A stretch of DNA of 64,000 nt from positions 62,001 to 126,000 of the forward strand of contig NZ_JAJSON010000019.1 of NCBI RefSeq assembly GCF_022410465.1, read 5' to 3'. The position numbers and the translations under genes were made by a program. How positions within the stretch are numbered: the first letter of the stretch is position 1; each line of letters starts with the position of its first letter. Of this stretch, positions 26,586-35,204 are shown piece by piece. This stretch comes from Christiangramia crocea. GTDB taxonomy: Bacteria > Bacteroidota > Bacteroidia > Flavobacteriales > Flavobacteriaceae. The notes under the pieces were generated by a model that worked only from the letters and a program-made list of their open reading frames with translations, was not told the origin of the DNA and made no database searches.

Positions 26586-28229
26586 CTAAAGAGAATCCTT
26601 TTTCTTTTGTTGCTGGTTCTGTTTTTCCTTCTCTGCCTTTTCTTTTAGGCGCATTTTTTCTTCCCGTAACACCTCTTGTTTTTCTCTTATTTTAGCCCTT
26701 TCTTCAGAAATTTCTGCCCTGCGCGCCTGAATTTCTTTCCTCACAACGATTTTATGTTGCTGCCTTATACTGTCTCTCTGCTGTTGAACCTTTTCCAGAT
26801 GAGCCTCCCTTTTCCTTTGCATTTCCTCCCTGCGCAATTCCCTTTCTATCCTTATCTCTTCTCTTATCAGATCTCTTTTATTCCTATGAACCCTGCTTAG
26901 GGAATCATGTTTTCTTTCATGAATTCTGGGTGCGGGCGGCGGAGCAGGAACATCTTTATGTATGTTCTTCGGCGCTGGAGGTGGTGGAGGAATATTTCCA
27001 GTGGCAGAAGGAGCCGGCGGACTTGGTGGCGGTCCTGCTTTTCCTGACGGTGCTGGTGGTGGAGGTGGAAAAACAGTGTGACCTGTGACTTCAGAAAATC
27101 TTGTCTTTTTGAATTCTGTATTCAAGCGATCCAGAACTCCTTCTTCCGGATTCTTCGTTTGAATATGAAAACTCATCTTTTTTATCTCCGTATCGTTCTT
27201 AGCTTCAACCATTGCATCCAGATGATCCACTAATGCTTTCAACTCTATTTGTTCGCCATTCACAAAGATGTTGTCATCCTGCACCCGGATAGAGATTTTA
27301 CCAGGATCCTGGATATTATGCCGTGGTTCAATATTTTCTTTGTTATAAATATTTTTAGCAACCGGTTTGGCAACTATATCGTTATTAAAGAAATAAATAC
27401 ATAAGGCCAGAACGGGAATAAAGAAGCCTATCCTGCTTAGAAAGCGTTTCAATGAAAAACTTTTTGAAATCATGATAATTCGTTTTTTGATTAATGAATT
27501 GCTTATTGAGCTTGACAATGAATTCTGATGAAATTCGGCGCCATAGTTTAAAAGAATATTTGAGTACTCAAGTGCATCTGTCTTTTTTGATAAAACCTGC
27601 TGATCTGCCAGGAATTCGTGGTTGAGCTTAACCGATCTCTTTAAAAGTATGAATACAGGATTGAACCAGAATACAATCTGAAGGAATTCGATAAACAGAA
27701 TATCCAGGGAATGTTTTTGATCTACGTGAGCTTTCTCATGCTCCATGACAGATTCAGAAATCTGATCATTTTCGTATTCGGCTTTATCAAGAAAAATATA
27801 ATTAAGAAAAGTGTGAGGAATCAATTTCTGCCTTAACAAGACATAGATGTAGTTCCAGCTTTTAAGTTTCTGATTATTCCTGATATCCTTTTGAATGGAA
27901 TACAGATTTCTGCCAAATCTGAATCCCATAATTAGAAAACCCGTTATATAGGTCACGAGTGCAGCTATCATCAGGTATGATGACCAGCTTTCATTCTTAG
28001 TGTTATCATCTATCCCTGAAGCCTGTGATAAGGGAAGAGCGGCTCCGGGGTCTTCCAGATTTTCAACGTTATAGGAGAATGTTATAAGGGGTATGATGAA
28101 AGAAAAAAGCACGGAACCGATTAGAAAAAATCGCTTGAAACTGTGCATATTCTCAGCTTCCAGGAAAAGCTTGTAAAAGCTGAACAGGACAAGCAGACAC
28201 AATACGGATTTTATTAAATAAGGCAGCAT
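26586..28229 (-). CDS. BlaR1-like M56 family membrane metallopeptidase with Pro-rich and charged C-terminal region
   Basis: A 547-residue protein. Four membrane segments can be placed (about 5-22, 36-52, 86-105 and 268-285). The zinc motif HEKAH with the upstream ESVME places it in peptidase family M56 (BlaR1/MecR1). After the last membrane segment comes an ExbD/TolR-like stretch (ISIRVQDDNIFVNGEQIELK, about 310-380), then several PPPPPAP-like repeats (about 388-435), then about 110 residues rich in Arg, Glu and Lys that look like a single long helix. The penicillin-binding sensor domain of true BlaR1 is absent, so the signal is unlikely to be a beta-lactam. It is expected to cleave or trigger cleavage of the BlaI-type repressor encoded 1 base upstream. 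Confidence 0.87.
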   Translation of the reverse strand: MLPYLIKSVLCLLVLFSFYKLFLEAENMHSFKRFFLIGSVLFSFIIPLITFSYNVENLEDPGAALPLSQASGIDDNTKNESWSSYLMIAALVTYITGFLIMGFRFGRNLYSIQKDIRNNQKLKSWNYIYVLLRQKLIPHTFLNYIFLDKAEYENDQISESVMEHEKAHVDQKHSLDILFIEFLQIVFWFNPVFILLKRSVKLNHEFLADQQVLSKKTDALEYSNILLNYGAEFHQNSLSSSISNSLIKKRIIMISKSFSLKRFLSRIGFFIPVLALCIYFFNNDIVAKPVAKNIYNKENIEPRHNIQDPGKISIRVQDDNIFVNGEQIELKALVDHLDAMVEAKNDTEIKKMSFHIQTKNPEEGVLDRLNTEFKKTRFSEVTGHTVFPPPPPAPSGKAGPPPSPPAPSATGNIPPPPPAPKNIHKDVPAPPPAPRIHERKHDSLSRVHRNKRDLIREEIRIERELRREEMQRKREAHLEKVQQQRDSIRQQHKIVVRKEIQARRAEISEERAKIREKQEVLREEKMRLKEKAEKEKQNQQQKKKDSL

Positions 28230-28230
28230 C

Positions 28231-28596
28231 TTATTTATTCTTTATACGTTCATCAATAAGCTTTCTGATCTCCTTTAGTTCTTCATCGCTTAGATCGGTT
28301 TCTCTGGTAAAGAAGGAAGCGAACTGAGATGCTGAATCATTAAAGAAACTCTTTATCATTCCGTTCATCTGTCTGGAGAAGTAACTTGTTTTGGACACTT
28401 TGGGAAAATACTCCCTTGATCTCCCTTGTTGGGTATAGCCCACAAAAGCCTTATCCTGCATTCTCTTAAGCAAAGTAGCAACAGTTGTTATTGCAGGTTT
28501 TGGATCGGGATATGCCTCCACAAGTTCTTTCATAAAGGCTTTTTCCTTTTTCCAGAGAAGCTGCATCAACTGTTCTTCAGCATTTGAAAGTTCCAT
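28231..28596 (-). CDS. BlaI/MecI/CopY family transcriptional repressor
   Basis: A 121-residue winged-helix repressor. MELSNAEEQLMQLLWKKEKAF opens the domain, and KPAITTVATLLKRMQDKAFVGYTQQGRSREYFP covers the recognition helix and wing. The C-terminal half mediates dimerisation and contains the likely cleavage region. It is followed after 1 base by the M56 peptidase gene. Two inverted repeats of the TACAnnTGTA type cover its own promoter, so it very probably represses its own operon. Confidence 0.92.
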   Translation of the reverse strand: MELSNAEEQLMQLLWKKEKAFMKELVEAYPDPKPAITTVATLLKRMQDKAFVGYTQQGRSREYFPKVSKTSYFSRQMNGMIKSFFNDSASQFASFFTRETDLSDEELKEIRKLIDERIKNK

Positions 28597-28610
28597 ATAA
28601 ATCTGTTTAC

Positions 28611-28653
28611 TCTACAAATGTAGAACATAAATTTTAATTCTACAAACATAGAA
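28611..28653 (-). promoter_or_regulatory. blaI-type promoter with two overlapping operators
   Basis: On the minus strand TTTG (28646-28643), a 20-base spacer, and TACATTTG (28622-28615) form a full Bacteroidota promoter. The first inverted repeat TCTACA-AA-TGTAGA (28611-28624) covers the -7 element. The second, imperfect TTCTAC..ATAGAA repeat (28638-28653) covers the -33 element. The expected start is about 13 bases before the blaI ATG. Confidence 0.75.
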
Positions 28654-28660
28654 CAACAAT

Positions 28661-28690
28661 AAAATAAAAAAGGCCCAAAATAAGGACCTT
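28661..28690 (-). terminator. Terminator of the lpx operon
   Basis: AAGGTCC/GGGCCTT (one G-U pair) with a 7-base loop followed by TTTTTATTTT on the minus strand. It separates the SnoaL-like gene from the blaI promoter. Confidence 0.75.
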
Positions 28691-28707
28691 TCATTTCCTG
28701 AAATTAG

Positions 28708-29103
28708 TTATGACCAGGGACTTTCTTCGATCTCTTCCCCTAACTGACTAATTTGAACTCCTTTAAAAAGTTTTCCATCTTTTAGCTCCCAGATAGCGAT
28801 AAAATGTGCCAAAGGCATTTCTTCATCAGGGTTTTCTATAGTTCGAACATGATATGTGAAATTGATGGCGGCCTCATCTTTTTTAACTACAACCTTTTCT
28901 ATTTCCGCCCTAAGTGACTCAAAAGAAGAAGAGAGCTGATTACTGATTTCAGCAATCCCCTGAAGGTTCAGCTTCCTGAAACCGGTAGTCCCAAACCACG
29001 AAAGCTCCACATCGGGATGAAGAAAACTTTCCAGCACTTCTTTATCTTTATAGAAATTGGATTGATAGAATTTTTCTACCACTTCTCTAGTTCTTAATCC
29101 CAT
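28708..29103 (-). CDS. SnoaL/NTF2-like protein
   Basis: A 131-residue protein with the cone-shaped NTF2-like fold pattern: VVEKFYQSNFYKDKEVLESF, HPDVELSWFGTTGFRKLNLQG, and HFIAIWELKDGKLFKGVQISQ. Members include polyketide cyclases, isomerases and binding proteins; nothing points to a substrate. There is no signal peptide. It is the last gene of the lpx unit, starting 6 bases after the LpxD-like gene. Confidence 0.75.
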   Translation of the reverse strand: MGLRTREVVEKFYQSNFYKDKEVLESFLHPDVELSWFGTTGFRKLNLQGIAEISNQLSSSFESLRAEIEKVVVKKDEAAINFTYHVRTIENPDEEMPLAHFIAIWELKDGKLFKGVQISQLGEEIEESPWS

Positions 29104-29109
29104 AGTTAG

Positions 29110-30039
29110 TTATTTTAGTGTTTTGACAATTTCCGGCAGTTTCTTTATGGCTGCGTATTCTTTCAGTTTAGTTCGCACTTCTCCAAAAGGGGTGCCCCAG
29201 TAAGTCGTATTTGGTTCTGTATCCTTGGACACTCCACATTGCGCCATAAGGACAGTTCCTTTGGCAATGGTAATATCACTTCTAATACCTACCTGCCCCC
29301 AAATGGTCACATCCTCTTCTACCACTACACATCCTGCGATACCCACCTGCGAAGCTATAAGGCAATTCTTTCCTATCACGGTATCATGTCCAATTTGGAT
29401 GAGATTATCCAGCTTTGAACCTTCTCCTATGATAGTATCACCAGTCACTCCTCTATCTATAGTACAATTTGCCCCAATCTCAACATTATCCTTCACCACC
29501 ACTCTACCGCCTGAAAGTAATTTATCAAAACCTTCTGGTCTTTTCTTATAATAAAAAGCATCTCCTCCCAGAACGGTACCATTATGAATTATCACATTGT
29601 CGCCAATCACACAATTATCCCCAATATTCACACTGGCATGGATAAGACAGTTGCTGCCAATTCTAACGTTATTACCCAGAAATACATTAGGCTGAATGAT
29701 CGTCCCTTCGCCCACTTCGGCAGAATCGGAGATCATGCCAGTTGAAGCTTGAAAAGGCTTAAAATGTCTGGTAAGCTTATTGAAATCCCTGAAAGGATCA
29801 TCAGATATCAATAAAGCCTTTCCCTCGGGACATTCCACTTCCTTATTAATAAGGATAATAGTAGCCGCTGAATTTAAAGCTTTATCATAATACTTGGGAT
29901 GATCCACAAAGACAATATCACCAGGGGTAACCACATGTATTTCATTCATTCCCAAAACCGGGAAATCTGCATCACCTACATAATCGCAATCGATAAGTTC
30001 TGCGATCTCCTTCAGAGAATGTTTTTGGGCAAACCTCAT
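29110..30039 (-). CDS. LpxD-like UDP-3-O-acylglucosamine N-acyltransferase paralogue
   Basis: A 309-residue left-handed beta-helix acyltransferase. The N-terminal domain (about 1-100, with LKEIAELIDCDYVGDADFPV and IVFVDHPKYYDKAL) and the hexapeptide repeats (about 100-275) match LpxD, but the operon already encodes a canonical lpxD. The repeats include NCTIDRGVTGDTIIGEGSKL and the His-containing LIQIGHDTVIGKNCLI. The C-terminal segment lacks the long LpxD helix and ends KEYAAIKKLPEIVKTLK. The ATG shares a base with the efp stop (TAATG). It may acylate a different sugar nucleotide, or an alternative lipid A precursor. Confidence 0.8.
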   Translation of the reverse strand: MRFAQKHSLKEIAELIDCDYVGDADFPVLGMNEIHVVTPGDIVFVDHPKYYDKALNSAATIILINKEVECPEGKALLISDDPFRDFNKLTRHFKPFQASTGMISDSAEVGEGTIIQPNVFLGNNVRIGSNCLIHASVNIGDNCVIGDNVIIHNGTVLGGDAFYYKKRPEGFDKLLSGGRVVVKDNVEIGANCTIDRGVTGDTIIGEGSKLDNLIQIGHDTVIGKNCLIASQVGIAGCVVVEEDVTIWGQVGIRSDITIAKGTVLMAQCGVSKDTEPNTTYWGTPFGEVRTKLKEYAAIKKLPEIVKTLK

Positions 30040-30605
30040 TATTCCTTTATCCTTTCCTTATAGGTTCCTTTTTCGGTCTCAATCTTGATCTTATCTCCTT
30101 CATTAATGAAAAGAGGAACATTCACTTCAAAACCTGTTTCAACAGTAGCTGGTTTTGTAGCATTTGTTGCGGTATTACCCTTAACGCCAGGTTCGGTATG
30201 AGTTACTTCAAGCACAACGCTTGCAGGCATTTCAACTGAAAGTGGCATGTTATCTTCAGTATTTATTAGAATGGTCACCACTTCGCCTTCCTTTAATAGT
30301 TTAGGCATATCCAGGGCATTTTCAGTAAGCCTTATCTGTGTGTAATCTTCAACATTCATGAAATGCCAGAATTCACCATCTTCATAAAGGAACTGAAACT
30401 TATGTGTTTCAACTCTTATATCTTCGATCTTATGACCTGCTGAAAATGTATTCTCGAGAACCTTTCCCGTAGTAACACTTTTCAGTTTCGTTCTTACAAA
30501 TGCAGGACCCTTTCCTGGTTTTACATGGAGGAATTCCACGATTTTATAAATGTCGTGATTGTATCTTATACAAAGTCCGTTTCTTATATCGCTGGTTGTA
30601 GCCAT
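30039..30605 (-). CDS. efp: Translation elongation factor P
   Basis: A 188-residue EF-P that relieves ribosome stalling at polyproline motifs. KOW-like domain I carries the loop HVKPGKGPAFVRTK, with Lys32 at the position that is modified in many bacteria. Domains II and III are complete, with PLSVEMPASVVLEVTHTEPG and the C-terminal FINEGDKIKIETEKGTYKERI. It sits between lpxA and the LpxD-like gene, a placement I recognise from other flavobacteria. Confidence 0.97.
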   Translation of the reverse strand: MATTSDIRNGLCIRYNHDIYKIVEFLHVKPGKGPAFVRTKLKSVTTGKVLENTFSAGHKIEDIRVETHKFQFLYEDGEFWHFMNVEDYTQIRLTENALDMPKLLKEGEVVTILINTEDNMPLSVEMPASVVLEVTHTEPGVKGNTATNATKPATVETGFEVNVPLFINEGDKIKIETEKGTYKERIKE

Positions 30606-30615
30606 TTAAATAAAA

Positions 30616-31401
30616 TTAATTTGAGCTGAAGTATCCTTTCATGATACCTCGTTGTGAGTTTTTAATAAATTCCAATATTTCATCTCTCTCTGCCGTAGCC
30701 TGCATTTCAGCTTCAATGATGGCCACTGCCTGAGAATTATTATAGTTTTTCTGATAAAGAATCCTGTAAATATCCTGAATCTCCCTGATCTTATCTGTGG
30801 AAAAACCTCTTCTTCGCAAGCCGATAGAATTGATACCCACATAACTTAGAGGTTCCCGACCCGCTTTTACAAAGGGAGGAACATCTTTTCTAACCAGTGA
30901 TCCACCGGTAACAAAAGCGTGTTTACCAATACTACAAAATTGCTGGATTGCCGCCATCCCCGCCAAAACAACATATTCGCCCACATTGATGTGTCCGGCA
31001 AGAGTACTGTTATTTGAAAAAATACAATTGTCACCTACTATGCAGTCATGTGCAATATGACAATAAGCCATGATCCAACAGTTGTTGCCAACCACAGTTT
31101 TCATCCTGTCGGTTGTGCCCCTGTTGATGGTAACACATTCCCTGATTGTCGTATTATCACCGATTACGGTAAGTGTATCTTCGTCATTAAATTTTTTATC
31201 CTGGGGGACGGCAGAGATTACAGCACCAGGAAAAATACTACAGTTCTTCCCGATCCTTGCGCCTTCCATTATTGTAACATTGGAACCAATCCAGGTACCT
31301 TCTCCTATCACTACGTTATTATGAATTGTCGCGAAAGGTTCTATCACCACATTTTTAGCGATTTTAGCTCCCGGATGCACATATGCTAAGGGTTGGTTCA
31401 T
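30616..31401 (-). CDS. lpxA: Acyl-ACP--UDP-N-acetylglucosamine O-acyltransferase LpxA
   Basis: A 261-residue left-handed beta-helix trimeric acyltransferase performing the first step of lipid A synthesis. It opens AYVHPGAKIAKNVVIEPF. TIRECVTINRGT and the catalytic His in AYCHIAHDCIVGDNCIFSN are present, as is the C-terminal helical tail VGINSIGLRRRGFSTDKIRE. It starts 6 bases after the lpxC-fabZ stop and is followed by efp after 11 bases. Confidence 0.97.
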   Translation of the reverse strand: MNQPLAYVHPGAKIAKNVVIEPFATIHNNVVIGEGTWIGSNVTIMEGARIGKNCSIFPGAVISAVPQDKKFNDEDTLTVIGDNTTIRECVTINRGTTDRMKTVVGNNCWIMAYCHIAHDCIVGDNCIFSNNSTLAGHINVGEYVVLAGMAAIQQFCSIGKHAFVTGGSLVRKDVPPFVKAGREPLSYVGINSIGLRRRGFSTDKIREIQDIYRILYQKNYNNSQAVAIIEAEMQATAERDEILEFIKNSQRGIMKGYFSSN

Positions 31402-31406
31402 ATCAA

Positions 31407-32807
31407 TTATTTAGATTTTACAATTTGGGCCATTAATACAGCTTCTGTGGCAAGTTGTCCATTTACATAGGCATAACCCTGCATTTGACAAATCCCTCTC
31501 CTGATAGGAGCTAATAATTCTAATTTAAAAATTAACGTATCCCCGGGAACTACCTGTCTTTTGAATCTTACATTATCAATTTTCATAAAGAAAGTAAGGT
31601 AATTTTCCGGATCCGGCACCGATTTCAGGGCAAGAATACCACCGGTCTGAGCCATGGCTTCCACCTGAAGAACCCCCGGCATTACCGGTTTTCCCGGAAA
31701 ATGCCCAACAAAGAAAGGTTCGTTCATCGTCACATTCTTAACTCCTATTACATGAGTGTCTGTCAACTCATAGATCTTATCTACCAGTAAAAATGGTGAA
31801 CGATGCGGCAATGTATCCATAATATCATTCACATCCATCAAAGGTGGTTGTGAAAGATCAATTTTAGGAACATTATTGCGTTTTTCTGCTTTTATAACTT
31901 TAGCCAGTTTTTTGGCAAATTCGGTATTTACATGATGGCCCGGTTTATTGGCAATGATCTTACCTCTAATTCTTGTTCCTATGAGCGCAAGATCACCAAG
32001 CACGTCCAGTAATTTATGTCTGGCAGCTTCATTTGGATAATGTAGGGTGAGATTATCCAGGATTCCATTCGGCTTAACCGAAATATCTTCTCTATTGAAG
32101 GCTACCCGAAGTTTTTTCAGCGTCTCTTCTCCTATTTCCTTATCAACATATACTATCGCATTATTGAGATCTCCTCCCTTGATAAGACCGTGTTCAAGGA
32201 GCGTTTCTATTTCATGTAGAAAACTGAAGGTTCTGGAATCGGCAATTTCCGTCTTGAATTCAGATAGATGTTCTATAGAAGCATTTTGTGTGCCAAGAAC
32301 TTTCGTTCCGAAGTCAACCATCGTAGTTACCTGATACTCATTTGCAGGCATTGCTATGATTTCACTTCCGCTTTCTTCATCCCGATAGCAAATAATTTCA
32401 TTCACCACAAATTCCTCACGATCTGCTTCCTGCTCTACCGACCCGGCCTTTTCAAGAGCTTCCACGAAAAACTTTGAAGAACCATCCATAATAGGAGGTT
32501 CAGATGCGTTAAGCTCTAAATACAGGTTATCTATCTCCAAACCAACACAGGCAGCAAGCACATGCTCTGAAGTTTGAATGGTCACACCGTTCTTTTCGAG
32601 ATTGGTACCTCTTCTGGTGTTCACTACATAGCTAACATCCGCTTCTACTTCCGGTTCGCCTTCAAGGTCGGTTCTTTTAAAAACATAGCCTGTATTTTCA
32701 GGAGCAGGTTTAAAAGTTAATTTTACTTCCTTACCTGTATGCAGGCCAACACCTTCAAGAGAAACTTCCTCCCGAATAGTTCTTTGTTTCGAAATTCTAT
32801 CAGCCAT
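31407..32807 (-). CDS. lpxC-fabZ: Bifunctional UDP-3-O-acyl-GlcNAc deacetylase / 3-hydroxyacyl-ACP dehydratase
   Basis: A 466-residue fusion. The N-terminal LpxC part (about 1-305) has the zinc ligand His in TSEHVLAACVGL, the HKLLDVLGDLALIG motif supplying the second His and Asp, and the catalytic-loop KPGHHVNTEFAK. The C-terminal FabZ part (about 320-466) has LPHRSPFLLVDKIYEL and the active-site HFPGKPVMPGVLQVEAMAQ. This fusion is characteristic of Bacteroidota and links lipid A synthesis with fatty acid dehydration. It overlaps lpxD by 8 bases. Confidence 0.97.
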   Translation of the reverse strand: MADRISKQRTIREEVSLEGVGLHTGKEVKLTFKPAPENTGYVFKRTDLEGEPEVEADVSYVVNTRRGTNLEKNGVTIQTSEHVLAACVGLEIDNLYLELNASEPPIMDGSSKFFVEALEKAGSVEQEADREEFVVNEIICYRDEESGSEIIAMPANEYQVTTMVDFGTKVLGTQNASIEHLSEFKTEIADSRTFSFLHEIETLLEHGLIKGGDLNNAIVYVDKEIGEETLKKLRVAFNREDISVKPNGILDNLTLHYPNEAARHKLLDVLGDLALIGTRIRGKIIANKPGHHVNTEFAKKLAKVIKAEKRNNVPKIDLSQPPLMDVNDIMDTLPHRSPFLLVDKIYELTDTHVIGVKNVTMNEPFFVGHFPGKPVMPGVLQVEAMAQTGGILALKSVPDPENYLTFFMKIDNVRFKRQVVPGDTLIFKLELLAPIRRGICQMQGYAYVNGQLATEAVLMAQIVKSK

Positions 32808-33828
32808 TATTATTCATCTTTTTTTCCAGTTGGTTTATCGTTTTCATGGTCTTGGGTAGATTCTTAAAATGTATGTATGATTTATTGTAATCACTATAGC
32901 CTATAGCTGGTGAGCCCTGTAACATTTCATCATCTTTAATATCACGCCCGATACCTGATTGTGCCTGTATCTTTACCCTATCACCTATAGTAAGGTGGCC
33001 GGCAATTCCAACCTGACCTCCAATGAGGCAGTTTTTACCGATTCTTGTGGAACCGGCAATGCCTGTTTGGGCCGCAATGGCCGTATTATCTCCAATTTCT
33101 ACATTATGTGCTATCTGAATATGATTATCCAGTTTTACACCCTGTCTTATGATAGTGGACCCAAGTGTAGCACGATCAATGGTTGTCGCTGCTCCAATAT
33201 CAACATTATCTTCAATGATCACATTACCAATCTGCGGTACTTTACTATACTCACCAGTATCTCCGGGACTAAAACCGAATCCGTCAGCACCAATTACAGC
33301 GCCACTGTGAATTGTACAGTTATTCCCTATAAGGCTTTCTGAATAGATCTTCACTCCTGCAAAAATGGTAACATCATTACCGATTTTGACATTATCCCCA
33401 ATATATACATTAGGATATATCTTTACATTATCACCGATAACCACATTCTCGCCAAGGTAGGAAAAGGCACCGAAATAAAGTCCTTCCCCGTATTTTGCAG
33501 TGTCAGATACAAAACTGGGAGCTTCAATTCCCGATTTATTCAGTTTAATCTGATTATAATATTCCAGTAATGTGGAAAAAGCCTTATAGGCATCCTTTAC
33601 CTTTATAAGGGTGGTACTTACGGGATGATCTATCTCAAAATCATTATTTATGATCGTGATAGAAGCATTAGTGGTATATAAAAATGATGTGTATTTTGGA
33701 TTGCTTAAAAAAGTAAGGGAGCCTTCTGAACCCTCCTCGATTTTGGCAAGCTCAGAAACTTCCACTTCGGGATTTCCTTCAACCGTGCCTTCTAATATCT
33801 CGGCTATTTGCGCTGCTGTAAACTTCAT
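32800..33828 (-). CDS. lpxD: UDP-3-O-(3-hydroxymyristoyl)glucosamine N-acyltransferase LpxD
   Basis: A 342-residue trimeric acyltransferase. The N-terminal uridine-binding domain (about 1-100) contains FTAAQIAEILEGTVEGNPEV and LTFLSNPKYTSFLY. The hexapeptide helix contains GADGFGFSPGDTGEYSKVPQ and the catalytic His in HIQIAHNVEIGDNTAIAAQ. The C-terminal helix (HFKNLPKTMKTINQLEKKM) completes a normal LpxD. The ATG follows a -7 promoter element by 6 bases, so a leaderless lpx transcript is possible; the HD gene stop is 24 bases upstream. Confidence 0.96.
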   Translation of the reverse strand: MKFTAAQIAEILEGTVEGNPEVEVSELAKIEEGSEGSLTFLSNPKYTSFLYTTNASITIINNDFEIDHPVSTTLIKVKDAYKAFSTLLEYYNQIKLNKSGIEAPSFVSDTAKYGEGLYFGAFSYLGENVVIGDNVKIYPNVYIGDNVKIGNDVTIFAGVKIYSESLIGNNCTIHSGAVIGADGFGFSPGDTGEYSKVPQIGNVIIEDNVDIGAATTIDRATLGSTIIRQGVKLDNHIQIAHNVEIGDNTAIAAQTGIAGSTRIGKNCLIGGQVGIAGHLTIGDRVKIQAQSGIGRDIKDDEMLQGSPAIGYSDYNKSYIHFKNLPKTMKTINQLEKKMNNNG

Positions 33829-33833
33829 TCTGG

Positions 33834-33841
33834 CAAAAGTA
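33834..33841 (-). promoter_or_regulatory. -7 promoter element of lpxD (TACTTTTG)
   Basis: TACTTTTG on the minus strand with its last G 6 bases before the lpxD ATG, the same geometry as recQ. No -33 TTTG was found. Confidence 0.45.
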
Positions 33842-33852
33842 AAAAAAATGCT

Positions 33853-35082
33853 TTAATCTTTAACTTTAGGATAACACATATAGTATTTGGTGACCGTATT
33901 GGTAAGAGCCTTTAGATTGAACTGGTCTGAAGCCTTCACCACATCGTTTATCTTCCCGTTCTTATGCAGTATATTAATATTGTCCTGTTCTCTCTTATAT
34001 GCCAGATTGGCTATTTCTCCTTCAAAAACAAAATAGGAAGCTTCCTCTTCTGAAATCCCGTATTTATTCTGAAGGGCAACGGAGCGTTTCTTCAACTTGG
34101 TTTCAGAAGGTCTTTTCTTCTTAATCTTCACCTTTAGAAGGTTTCGGTTGATGATCATTTCGCAAAGGTTACTTAGAACGAAATCGTCTGAATACATCCA
34201 TTCTTTCATAGCCGAGATCACATCGTTATCATCAAGCCTTGAAAAGATTTCCAGGGTCTCATTATCAAAATTATTCCGGCTGATCTTATTCTCCAAAAAA
34301 TATAACAAGGCCCCGCTGGCATGTAATTTTTCTCCTTTCCCTATTAACTCCTTGGCTCTTTTCAGGACTCTAATCAGTAATTGCTCAGCGACCAGACTGG
34401 TTTTATGAAGATATACCTGCCAGTACATCAGCCTGCGACCAATGAGGAACTTTTCTACAGAATAGATGCCCTTTTCTTCAATTACCAGCTCATCATCCAC
34501 AACATTCAGCATGGTTATAAGCCTTTCGCTATTTATATTCCCTTCAACCGCCCCGGTATAAAAACTGTCTCTTTTAAGGTAGTCCAGCCGGTCCATATCC
34601 ATCTGGCTGGATATAAGCTGGTTCATAAAATTACGATTGTAACTGCCTTTGAATATCTTGATGGCAAGAGTTAAACTTTGGTTAAAGTTTAAATTCATTT
34701 CTTCCATGAAAAGGAGCGAAATAGTCTCATGATCAACACCTTCCACCAGGCTGTGTTCCATTGCATGACTGAAGGGACCATGACCAATATCATGCATTAA
34801 AATAGCTATAAGCAAGGCCTCCTCTTCTTCCTTTGAAATCTCCACACCTTTATACCGAAGCACTCTCACCGCTTTTTGCATTAGATGTACACAACCAAGT
34901 GCGTGATGAAACCTTGTGTGATGAGCTCCGGGATAAACCAGATAAGAAAGTCCCATCTGGGAAATTCGGCGTAATCTTTGAAAGTAAGAATGTTCAATAA
35001 TACGAAAGATCCGCTCATTCGGAATGGTAATAAAACCGTAAATTGGATCGTTTAATATTTTAAGTTTAGTTTGCGACGCCAA
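33853..35082 (-). CDS. HD domain phosphohydrolase (dGTPase-like)
   Basis: A 409-residue HD-superfamily hydrolase. The motifs HHTRFHHALGCVHLM and ILMHDIGHGPFSHAMEHS supply the metal-binding His, His-Asp and Asp residues, and QMDMDRLDYLKRDSFYTG is the conserved later block with DxxDYxxRD character. Relatives hydrolyse dNTPs or related nucleotides. The frame starts with TTG at 35082 (MASQTKLKILNDPIYGFI); no ATG is near, and a -7 element is 27 bases upstream. It heads the lpx unit and is divergent from porX, an arrangement I recognise from Flavobacteriaceae. Confidence 0.88.
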   Translation of the reverse strand: MASQTKLKILNDPIYGFITIPNERIFRIIEHSYFQRLRRISQMGLSYLVYPGAHHTRFHHALGCVHLMQKAVRVLRYKGVEISKEEEEALLIAILMHDIGHGPFSHAMEHSLVEGVDHETISLLFMEEMNLNFNQSLTLAIKIFKGSYNRNFMNQLISSQMDMDRLDYLKRDSFYTGAVEGNINSERLITMLNVVDDELVIEEKGIYSVEKFLIGRRLMYWQVYLHKTSLVAEQLLIRVLKRAKELIGKGEKLHASGALLYFLENKISRNNFDNETLEIFSRLDDNDVISAMKEWMYSDDFVLSNLCEMIINRNLLKVKIKKKRPSETKLKKRSVALQNKYGISEEEASYFVFEGEIANLAYKREQDNINILHKNGKINDVVKASDQFNLKALTNTVTKYYMCYPKVKD

Positions 35083-35108
35083 GCTTTATTTTTCTAATAA
35101 TTTAAAAA

Positions 35109-35116
35109 CAAAGATA
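35109..35116 (-). promoter_or_regulatory. -7 promoter element of the HD gene (TATCTTTG)
   Basis: TATCTTTG on the minus strand fits TAnnTTTG and would give a leader of about 20 bases before the TTG start. Confidence 0.5.
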
Positions 35117-35204
35117 CATATATGAAATGAGCCGCAGTGGAATCTGAAAATAAACTAGGATTCCCCGGGAAATTCATTTTAATCATAAGAAGACATTAAA
35201 ATAT

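Noticed and set aside
26930-27070. Repeated CCACCACC-like bases within the BlaR1-like gene as a DNA repeat or CRISPR-like array
   Set aside because: They simply encode the PPPPPAP protein repeats and have no spacers.
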